DNA from: Steromphala cineraria
Taxonomy: Eukaryota; Mollusca; Gastropoda; Trochida; Trochidae
Direction: 5' to 3'
Length of the DNA stretch: 64,000 bases
Assembly (NCBI GenBank): GCA_916613615.1
Contig: OU744734.1
Location: 36,090,801-36,154,800, forward strand
This document shows, in pieces, positions 54,517 through 64,000 of this stretch (positions are counted from its first letter, which is position 1; each line of letters starts with the position of its first letter). Under the pieces are notes generated by a model, which saw only the letters and a program-made list of their open reading frames with translations, did no database searches and was not told the DNA's origin. Made by a program: the position numbers and the translations under genes.

Positions 54517-55821
54517 CTGAAACAGAGTGTGAGGTAAACTTCAGCAGCTGCAGGTTTGTTCATATTTATAAAAGAATAGTGAAATCAATATAAAGTTTAT
54601 AAATGATATGGCTAAGATATAAATGTTGGTAATATGGTCAATGGCAATGAGAATTAATGCCATATGGCATTGATAAACAGGTTATTTTGACAATAGAAAT
54701 ATAAATTCAAGCTTATGATTTTCGAACTCTATCAAGGCATTGATACCCAGCAAATTTGGTACTCCTGGTTTCTGAGAAAAGTTGTCCCCTTTAACTTAGA
54801 CGGACGGACGCATACACGCACGCACACCAAACCTATGTCCCCTTTCCATTGTGGGGGATAATAAGGTTGATTGCAATTAGAAAATCTATGCACGAAAAAA
54901 ATCCTTGAGAGTTCTGTTGATAAAAAGGTCTGTTACTGGAATTGAATGTTGATTTAAAATGGTCCTTGTTAGTTTTATAATGATAATTAGTATATGTGAG
55001 TGTATATCAGAAATGATGTACAGAGTTATCTCAAGATTCCTTAGAAATCAACAAAATTTACTCATATTGTAAATATCAGCATGATTTGAGACAACTTTTA
55101 TGTTGTGTTTTATAACAAAAAAAATATTCCAAAACCAAGAAAATGGAAATTAATTGTGATATTATGAGGATGTTTTATGATAAATTTGACAAATTTCAAA
55201 TAAAATCTGCACCTGTCAGTGAAACACTTCAATATTGATAAAATGGAAAGTGATATGAAATCAATAATGATAGATGATTCAGATTTGGTAATCTGTCAAG
55301 TCAAATTTCTTACACATCTAAGACAATCAATATGGTGAAATTCATTTCAGTGAGAACTAGCTGTTATCAAATTGTCACAAAGTTATTCATGAATTGCACT
55401 CATAATATTGAATGGTTTATTAGACCGGTTACTACTCCATAAATCTTCATAATCCTTCCAGGAAATAGAATTGTATTTGAGAACAAATTGAAAACTTAAA
55501 AGCTGTACATACAGACGTATGAATATTTGTGAAAATTTCTGTCCTTTTTTTAAGGAACACTTTGTGTCATTTAAGTCTTTATCAGTCTCTATATTGAAAA
55601 GCTTTCAAGATTTCCCAAAATTCAGAAAGCGGTAACTCCCAGAGTGGCACTCACACTCTGGTCTGAGAATTAAGGACGACGGCGCCAATGTTACCTTCAC
55701 TTAAACCCCACATTTGCATCACTTCAAATTGGCGACACTAATTCATTTGATGCATTCAACTCAAGTATTATCAAATTTGGCAACTGCAATCATAAAAAAA
55801 ATCAATTTTATTATTTGCCAG
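54517..55821. other. Intron-like non-coding stretch (unit 3)
   Basis: Contains a private GGACGGACGCATACACGCAC simple repeat near 54800-54830. No gene seen. Confidence 0.55.
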
Positions 55822-56063
55822 CGAGGCTGCAAGAATTACAAGACCTTTCCAAACAGTTGAAGGAGGCGTGTAAGAATGCTCTACATTGTGTGGCTCTTAT
55901 TGAACCTCATACGGGCCAAGTCCTGTCAAATTATGCTCATTTTATCAATGACTTGTTTGTTCACCCGATTTTTACAACGGCTGAGGCACGACAGCCTTCC
56001 CCTGACACAAACATTCTGAGAATAGTCCACAACGGACCCAGCGCAGATCAATTAGACAGTATG
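55822..56063 (+). CDS. Exon A of the unrecognised gene (unit 3, open)
   Basis: Same length (242), acceptor and donor (ATG|GTAAGA) as 34490-34731 and open throughout. Differences from unit 2 include Asp for Gly in FIN(G/D)LF, Pro for Gln in VH(Q/P)IF and Met for Val at the end. Downstream exons B and C are frameshifted. Confidence 0.5.
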
Positions 56064-56191
56064 GTAAGAAGTTTGCGATTAAAGGGCCCCTTGTTAACAC
56101 TAGCGACTTTCTCATTTTGACTCTAGTTCTGATTGCACTCAAGGACTTTGGTTATTCATTGATGTTCTCCCTCCCTTGTGTTTTCCTTTAG

Positions 56192-56247
56192 AAAAACAGT
56201 GGAATTGTTGTCATATTGTCTACAAAAGATTCCCAGAATGACTTGTG
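56192..56247 (+). pseudogene. Exon B, frameshifted (unit 3)
   Basis: 56 bases where unit 2 has 58; the two-base loss after AAAAAC changes the frame. Confidence 0.5.
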
Positions 56248-56453
56248 GTAATCATTGAGTCTTATTGAGTCCCCCGACACCTTGGCCTTTTCTTCACCAT
56301 AACCTAGTTCTGAGGATCACTTTATTAATTTTCTGCTTAGTGATGTCTTCAGTGGCGAAAAGTGTTTTGGGTTTCTCTGATAGAAAACCTGAATCTCTAT
56401 AAAAACAATGTTCTTGCATTACCAGGACAACCTGAATCCTTTCTCCGTGTCAG

Positions 56454-56680
56454 ATGGAAGCGAGGGGATCATGCCAGGAACTCATTGTGTCCACTCAGAG
56501 ATAGTTTGTAGTTTGTTCAAGCTTGTGTGTCCCCCATCATCAGATGTTACAAATCAACTCTCAAGATGTCTGCTGGCTAGCACAATCATCTCTTAAGATA
56601 GAAGTGCCTCCGTTGATTAAATCCCAATGTGACTCTGTTTTATACTCCAAAGGGACAAACTTGTTTTTGTATTTAAATTT
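56454..56680 (+). pseudogene. Exon C, frameshifted (unit 3)
   Basis: A 7-bp tandem duplication (TAGTTTG, near 56502-56515) shifts the frame after CVHSEIVC. Confidence 0.5.
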
Positions 56681-58610
56681 AAATTAGGATGCTGTTTGTT
56701 AATGTAAGTGAAGGTTTAACTTTGGTAAGAAAGCTTTGTGGAAGGAACCCCTTTCTGAACCTTTTATCCCACCATTTTTTATCCCACCTTACATCTGTCA
56801 ATCTGTCTGTCGAAATCATATCCTTTCTAAAACTAAAACTTGTACTACCTAGCTCAAAGCAACTTGGTATTTGGATGAGCCAGCAATAAGCATTTGTTGA
56901 TGTGCCCTTAATGATTTTCAACTTCTTTATATGTTTTGGCAGTTTCTTTGGAATTTGAACTTTAATTCCATTTCCAGAATTGAGAACTCAAACACTGTAA
57001 GACCTAGCTCAATGCAGCTTGGTATGTGGATTAATCACCATGTGTCCATGTGCCTATTCATGTTTCAAACTTCTATGGATTTATGTTTTTGCAGTATCCA
57101 TGGTTATGTAATATAGAATTCCAGTTCTGGGGTAGAACTCATAAACTGTTAGACTTAGGTTAATGAAACTTGACATTTGGATCAGTCAGTTAGTTGTGCC
57201 ATTTGAAGTTTTCAGTTAGTCTGTCTAACAGCCCCTGAAACAAAATATCTTTAAAGACCCACACAAGTCTATAGTATTGTAGCAAGTCTAGCTCACTGCA
57301 GTTTCAAAATGAACAGCTTCAGTGGGCTCCTTTCGATTTTAATAGTAGAAAGCTGCATGTATTTTCATTTCAGAGACTGAAATTTAGTTTTCAGTTTATT
57401 CTTGTAAGGTAGCCTTAATGCAATGTTAAATATTGGGAGTTATGATCAACCTTAACAAAGATGAAAGTGGAACCAGAGAACAGTCTAAAATAGCCCATTC
57501 AGAATTTGCAGTCCCGGTTGATTAACTCCTATATCTAGGGACCTGTTTGCAGCATGTCAACCCTGCAAGTGACTGGTTGAATAGCAGGTAGGGCTGCCCA
57601 CTGTTAGGTACTGCCATTATATCCGGACCAGGGATTGTTTCTTTCTTCCATCCAGGAAATTAAAATATTTCATTCACAAGAGTACACAGGCAGTGTCCTT
57701 AACCTCAGCCCCTTATGATTTTGATATAGGGCAGTGAACTTTCCTACAGAATATATGGTTCTGATAATGCCAAATTGCTGTAACTAGACAGTAACTAGAC
57801 AGGCTTCAAACTTCAATGTCATTATTTTATAGTGCCCTGAATGCAGTTTCTGACAGATTTTACATGCATCAAACTCTATGTCTTTGTCCAAAACTTGATT
57901 TTTTTCTCATTTAGAGATACTGTTAAAGAGAATTTGACGGAAAATTCAAATCCCCCTCTTGATTTTGTTCATGACTATCAAAATATTATTCCCCATTACC
58001 TAAGAAAATATTAAACATAATCTTTCAAAATACCTGCTTTTATTTTTAACCCGCCTCCTTAACAGCATTTGGAGGCAGGTAAGATGGAGGTTTTTGTGGT
58101 TTAAACCAATTCAAAACCTCAACCCTATATATATATATATATATACATATATCGATTATCAATCCACCCAACACAGGCCCCTCCTTCTGTCTTTATCCCT
58201 TTACCACCATTGGAAAGACATCGCTTCATTATCTTGACCATTCCTCCTGCTTATCAAGTCCATGACTTTAATACCCTGATTAAGATGCTAAGCCCTACTT
58301 AGCCTTGTCCTTTTCTCAAGAGCCTCTGACTTGTAATAAAGAAGTGAAGCTCAACACTGATCCAGTCTAATTAAGCAACTGCCTTCACTTCCTTGAGACT
58401 CGTAGCTATCCAGCTATGTTAATACTCAACAGCGTGGCTCGGATTGATTGAAAATTGGCCATCTTGGACATTCTGATAATGAGCTCCAAGAAATCTATGT
58501 GGCGGCAATGGATTATAAGTATGGATTTAACTGTTAATCCATTTGGGAAGCTTTAGTTCAAATTTAAGGTTAAATCTACAATTTCAAGCAATTTGGGGTC
58601 AAAGTCTTAA
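56681..58610. other. Non-coding with the second empty DIRS site
   Basis: TATCCA-T-GGTTATG at 57095-57108 is the unfilled target. (AT)n at 58126-58152. No gene seen. Confidence 0.6.
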
Positions 58611-58942
58611 AGGGGCAGACTAGGGCGGTTTTTTTTACATTTTTCACTGATAATTGTACGTCAATGCTAAATGTATTATTTGGATAGTGTCAAAAACCTC
58701 ATTACACAAACCTAACATCCATAGTGAGAGAACAAAATTCACATAAAGTCCATTGGCGGCCATTTTTTTGTGAACACCTCATATTGTATGCAAAAAAGGA
58801 ATCGTATGGCTGAATATTACATTATATATTTGATTTATTACTGCTTCATTAAGTTTAAATACATTGTCTTTCAATGTGAACAATTTATTTTCTTTTTCCT
58901 GACATCCCCTTATATTCCCCCTAAAAACGTGCTACTGCCCCT
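58611..58942 (+). mobile_element. MITE, CTGCCCCT family (unit 3, best-preserved ends at the old site)
   Basis: TTAA-AGGGGCAG at the left and CTGCCCCT-TTAA at the right; same site as 15054 and 37262. Confidence 0.75.
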
Positions 58943-59934
58943 TTAAACCCTTGTAGCAAACTTTTTAATTGAATTTTTTTCTGACCCTGAATAAGATTTA
59001 ACATGCTAAATTGACAAACTTTGAATTAAAAAGTAACAAGCTCAACATAACTCCATGCAATGCCAAAAGAACACAATAACAATAAAAAGCTTGGTTTATA
59101 AAAGTGGTCAATCTCAACTAAACAATGAACTCCATGGCATGAAAAATAAAAAAACCAATAATGATTTCCGAGATATGAAATCCTACACTGATGAAGCAGA
59201 CATATTGCGCAGACCTCTGATCAAAACAAGAGCCAACCTCAGGCCAACACTGATCCAACCACAAGTTATGTAATGATACTTTTGATAGACACATTAAAGT
59301 TGCAGCCTCTTGCGTGCATTGAAAGCATTTCCTCCCCTCCAATTAAGTTTTAATTAGCATGGAGCTAGCTTCAGCCGTCTTGCAGTAAATTTGTTACTTT
59401 TTCCATTCCCCGAGGCGCAAGGTGGCAACTAAAGGATGTGGACAAAGCATGCTTGTTGACATATTAATTAGCTTGGCCATTATTCCAAGTAAAGAGCCAT
59501 CCCAAGATAGTTTCATTTGACTTATGGCCTTTTGAAAGGACAAATCAAACTGGCTTTAAAAAGACACAGAATCCAATGGCTGTACTGGATAACTGAACAC
59601 TCAAGTTCAAGACATGCTATTCCTAAATTGGACTGTCATAGTGGTAAACTAAAAAAGGAACTTAGAATCACAAAAGATAATGGCTGATATATGATCGTGG
59701 TTATGTTTAAGTATGATGTTATTGACATGCATAAATGGTTGTTTATCTTTAGTGTTTGCGTGGTGTCAATGGTGGACTTAAATAGGAAGTTGTTGTTTCT
59801 GACAGGATGTACAAGATCAGAGGACTTCAGTTTTAACAATCCATTACTCATTTCACTAAGAGGGCATTTTGTTATTGCATATGATCAGATTATACCCTTT
59901 TCATGATTTGAGGAATGAAAAGATCAAGAAAACA
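58943..59934. other. Conserved block (unit 3)
   Basis: Counterpart of 15411-16400. The plus-strand reading YTDEADILRRPLIKTRANLR is open here and ends near a GT after CCACAA, but it is disrupted in unit 1. Confidence 0.4.
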
Positions 59935-60299
59935 AGCAGCAGGATTTAGGGAAAATATAAGGTGATGTCGGGAACATGAAAATAAATAGTTCCAATTGAA
60001 AGACAATATATTCAACAAAATAAAGCAGTAATAAATTGATGATATAATGTAAAGTTCAGCCATGTGATTCTGTTTTCTTATACACAAAATAAATCAAAGG
60101 TGTTCAAAAGAAATGGCTGCCAATGGACTTTATGTGAATCTTTATAATTTGTTCTTTAACTATGGATGATTGGTTTAAGTAAAATATAGATTTTTGTTGA
60201 CAATATTAAAATAATACATTAAGCAGTAATGACCAATTATCAGTAAAAACTTGAAAAAATATATAAATTTAAAAAAAAAACATGCTACTGCCCCTTTAA
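59935..60299 (-). mobile_element. MITE, CTGCCCCT family (unit 3)
   Basis: Counterpart of 40013-40373; the right end CATGCTACTGCCCCTTTAA is kept, the left end eroded. Confidence 0.6.
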
Positions 60300-60832
60300 C
60301 ATATAACATATAACATATTATATATAAAGACTATGATGTTCACTATAATAGTTAGTAAAATATTCTCAAAAAAAGTTCAAAATAATCCCCCTTAAGAGAA
60401 ATAGTGATCAACTATATGTACCAGGATCACACATGTCTTTCTTAATACCATTATTTATCTTGTATGATGCTATATCATTTTTAATCAACACTCAAATAAC
60501 AGTTAGGTATCAAAATCTTGAAAACTTGTTCTCCAAAAGAAAGGAGTCCTCACATTTACACCTTGATAATATCTTAATCCCTTGATAACAAAAATACTCA
60601 TCAGGCGATCAATCATTTAGATGACACCAAATCAATGAAAAGATTGCAAAATCCTGAAGAGTTCTTGGTAACTTCATCCCCTATTAGAGAGATACCCTGA
60701 CTTTTACACCTGGATAATGCCTTTATTCCTTGCTACCATTAATTTTCTTGTCTGGCGCCGGATCATAAAAGAGGATGACAATGTGAAGTCAAGGTGTGGA
60801 CAGCGCCAACGGTTTCTCTGAACATCTTCCAG
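60300..60832. other. Non-coding
   Basis: Shortened counterpart of 16881-18011. No gene seen. Confidence 0.5.
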
Positions 60833-60998
60833 CCCAATGGACACAACTCTTTATGTCTGGCCTTTGCTGCCAACGGTGCTTGGACCTTCAAGTGTCTTTG
60901 CAATTGGCTGGCAGTCAGACAGAATCTTGAGACCTTTGATTGTCCAATTGTGCAGTTATCAGAGCCAGACAGTCATCGGTTCCTCTCTCAAGAGCAAT
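60833..60998 (+). CDS. Candidate exon D (unit 3, open)
   Basis: 166 bases, same splice signals and frame as unit 1, reading NGAWTFKCLCNWLAVRQNLE. Only a few differences from unit 1. Confidence 0.45.
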
Positions 60999-62120
60999 GT
61001 AAGAATTCATCTTCCAATTCAAAATTTATCATTTATGCAGGAATGGATATGACATTTTTGTCTGCCATATCTTCCCCTTTGTGCTTCCTATATTCTTAAC
61101 TTGGATACCTCAATACCTTTTGAAAAGTAGATGAACAGATTTGGTATTCTTTTATATAAATTCTTTAATCTGTTTCAACCAATAAGAATCTTGATTAAGA
61201 AAGCAATGTAGTTAGTCATGTTAACTTTCTGAAATTTCTGAATATGTATGAAGTTTTCAATAAAAGGTTACCTTATTTGAAATTATATTTTGTTGTTTTA
61301 GGGAGGAAAACAAAACATTTCAGTATTTCTTGCTTTACAATCTTTTTTAAGAGGACAACAAGGGTTCAAGGACGGCACCAGTTTGACTCAAGGCCTCGCA
61401 TGCTCTTGCTCATTTGGTTTTAGGTGTTATATTTAAAAATGCTGATAAAAAGCAAATTGTTATTTCTGAAGAAAACCCAGGAAAATATTATACCCCCTTT
61501 CGGCCAAGCCGTCTAAGTACCACAATAATGCTCTAAGAAAACCTTTGTGCTTAATGGGCCTCAAAAATCTTTCTACAAATTTCTTCTTTATCGGGTTTAT
61601 CTTGTGGTTCTATTTTTTTATTTTGATATCTTAAACATTTTCCGCAACAAAAACAGTAAATCATTTACATGTGGAGAAAGACAGAAACTTGAATGGATAC
61701 ATTTTTGCACCACGTCCTTTTGAAATGATAAAATATTTTCCTAGACAGCTTCTGCATTATCAACACGTGAAAAACTCAAATAATAAACTCTTTTTCGGGG
61801 CTGTGTCATGAAAAGTGCACAAATGACCCTATAGATTGGGGGGAATGGCAGATATATAACAAACCAAGAAAAAGTTATAACGCAATGTCTTTGATGTGCA
61901 TTATTTAGTACCGGCACCAATATTGACAAATGAATGTAAGTGTACATTAATGTTTCTGTAAGAAATTGCTTTGAATTGGAACAAAGAAATTGCATTGGAC
62001 GGGGTCAAAATGACCTGGGACCAGTGTTTAGGTTTTCATTTTTATTTTTCAAGTTGACCTGTTTTCAATTTATATGTTTTGGTGTTGTAATTTCTCTTGA
62101 TAAGGAAGCAATTTTTCAGT
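60999..62120. other. Non-coding
   Basis: Counterpart of 18178-19342. No supported gene. Confidence 0.5.
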
Positions 62121-62448
62121 TAAACCACCACTGTACCATATCGTGATGTGGTGGTTTGTGTGCATAGGCAATCCTGAGAGCTATGCCAGCTGGAGCTTAC
62201 ATGCTCCTGGTAGGGTCACCCAAGCTTGACAGGTCGATGGGTAGACCAAATGTGAGTCCTTTCAAAACCTGCTTTCTAATCTCTCACTTTGCCTTATTTC
62301 CCTCCATCCCCTTTTTTCCATCTAGCTTTCCCCTCACCCTTTCATTCCCTTTCTACTTGATCTGTCTAACCTCTTTTGGATGGCAACATCCATATGTTTA
62401 ATAACGGATATATTGTTCAAAACACATTAAAACCCAACTCACTCACTT
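62121..62448 (+). mobile_element. Retroelement fragment (unit 3)
   Basis: Counterpart of 19343-19661, with a short extra CCTCCATCCCC stretch. Confidence 0.5.
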
Positions 62449-63599
62449 CAGTTAAAATGTGTCCTCATAAAGAATATTATAAGAAAGAACCCTTTTACTC
62501 CTAGAGTGATTAAATTCCAATGTTATTGAAATTCAACATTTTCCAAAAAAATGGATATTGATATTGCAACACCTCCCCTTCCCCTCTCCACTTCCCAAAT
62601 TGATCATCACCCCTATACAATACAACTCTTGCTCCAACTAGGGGCACACATTTCTTTGATGCGAAAAAAACAATTCCAGTTTTTCACTTTGAAGTTGCTT
62701 TTGTACTGTTAATTTCCTGCATCGGCCAAGCATTTAAATCCGATTTTATAGTGAATTGGCAATTTGTGATTTGACATTTTGGTGCGGATAAAATTGTCAT
62801 CATTTACAGCATCTACAATCCAGCTGCAAAGATCATAATCATTAACATTACCTTGTACCTTTCACTGTAATTAACGTCAACAGAAATTTATGTTTTGACA
62901 TTTCAGTCATTTCAACATCAAACAATACTGAAAACCTTGGTCCCAAATAAAATCGATTTGAACGGATGAACGGAATAAGAAAAACAAGACCATGTATTTA
63001 TAACCAGAAATAATATAATGGCTGTTATGTGAAGTTTGTCACCGTATCTTGTTACAGATATTTCTGCACTGTTATCCTGTTAGTGACAGGCTTTGAAAAA
63101 CTTTTCAATTTAAAAAAATAATTCAATGATTTATTTTCATATCCAATCATTCGAGGGTGTCTTTTCCACAGTGAATAAATCTCATTGAAATGTTGACTTG
63201 CCAAACAATATTCCATATTTATTCCAATTGATATTCAATATTTACTATTTCTCATTACTACATCCATACATTTAGAAAAGGTGTCACATGGAAGTTTGTG
63301 CAGCCATTTCAATGTTAACACATTTTTGATGAATTGTTTGGGAATTGAAATCACTTATTAAGAACATTGACTTACTTAACTTGGTAGGTTTAGAACTTCA
63401 TTTACTTTCAAAGATCTTTGAGCAGTTAATTGATAAAATTTGTTTTCCTTTTTATACGATCTCTTAGTTTCTATTAGAATACATGTTCCAGTGTTTTTAA
63501 ATGAAACATGAGTTAGTTAAGAAAGATCCTACCCTACTTGCATGGAAAATTGATGCTATGACACTTCTTCTTAACATGCTTTGCACTGTTTGTGGTATC
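62449..63599. other. Non-coding
   Basis: Lacks ~450 bases present in units 1 and 2 after the retroelement. Uninterrupted at the composite-repeat site near 62860. No gene seen. Confidence 0.5.
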
Positions 63600-64000
63600 A
63601 ATGAAGACTCTGTCAAAATCTATTTAAATGTTTAACGTTAATGTCGTACATCGCAGTCTATATATAATCAACATATTCTTGTTTCTGACATCCATCCAAC
63701 TACAAAGTCATCATATCTTTTTGTCTATCTTACCCTATTGCATTCTACCATATTCCCATTGAAACACAATTCAATGATTCTTCCCTTTAACATTTTCTTT
63801 GTAAAATCGACAAGAATTTGTCAAAATCCATGTAAGTGTTTAACGTTAATGTCGTACATCACAGTCTGTAATCAACATATTCTTGTTTCTGACATCAATC
63901 CAACTACAAAGTCAACATACCTTTTTGTCTATCTTACCCTATTGCATTCTACCATATTTCCATTGAAACACAATTTCAATGATTCTTCCCTTTAACATTT
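63600..64000 (+). repeat. ~190-bp tandem array (unit 3, cut by window end)
   Basis: Markers near 63653 and 63861, about 208 apart; continues beyond the window. Confidence 0.75.

Larger units (their letters stand above)
49778..64000. repeat. Tandem segmental duplication, unit 3 (partial)
   Basis: Third direct copy, running off the window inside the ~190-bp tandem array. Its receptor exon is a pseudogene and it carries three tRNA-like modules. It lacks the DIRS element and so gives a second empty site. Confidence 0.92.

Overview
The window is nuclear DNA of an animal, most likely a mollusc and probably a gastropod. The reasons are AT-rich intron-bearing sequence, a class A amine-type GPCR exon with an animal 3' splice site, a complete DIRS-type retrotransposon, a CR1/L2-like LINE tail, and short repeat families (a 145-bp family tied to CGTC-rich simple sequence, and a GTGAGTGAGTT...CCGC...AATATT repeat) that I associate with mollusc genomes. 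The species assignment is inference.

The overall structure is one large segment present three times in direct tandem: unit 1 (1-28619), unit 2 (28620-49777) and unit 3 (49778-64000, cut by the window end). Each unit starts inside a 145-bp-period repeat, followed by tRNA-derived modules (one, two and three copies in units 1, 2 and 3). Next comes a minus-strand terminal exon of a serotonin 5-HT2-like receptor (TM3 to C-terminus), then a set of short plus-strand exons of an unrecognised gene, then long conserved non-coding sequence with old MITEs, a retroelement fragment and a ~190-bp tandem array. The receptor exon is intact in units 1 and 2 (three amino-acid differences in 385 codons) and broken in unit 3 by a stop, a frameshift and a two-codon deletion. 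The unrecognised plus-strand gene has lesions in every unit, in different exons.

Unit 1 is longer mainly because of four private insertions. The largest is a 6.56-kb DIRS-like element (6671-13226) with open gag-like, RT/RNase H/methyltransferase-like and tyrosine-recombinase frames, 173-bp inverted terminal repeats, an internal complementary region matching the joined ends, and three tandem Ets+CRE composite motifs. The others are a ~1.4-kb composite repeat carrying five palindrome-bounded modules whose arms covary (20494-21898), a 981-bp TA-flanked MITE-like element (22837-23817) and a 5'-truncated LINE 3' end (25239-25675). Units 2 and 3 supply empty sites for the DIRS element, and unit 2 supplies empty sites for the other three. 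Unit 2 has its own additions: a six-copy 145-bp array, a 397-bp tandem duplication, a TTAA-flanked MITE and a ~360-bp insertion.

No complete host gene lies in the window. The upstream receptor exons (TM1-TM2) were not found, so it cannot be said whether the units are separate genes or alternative terminal exons of one gene.
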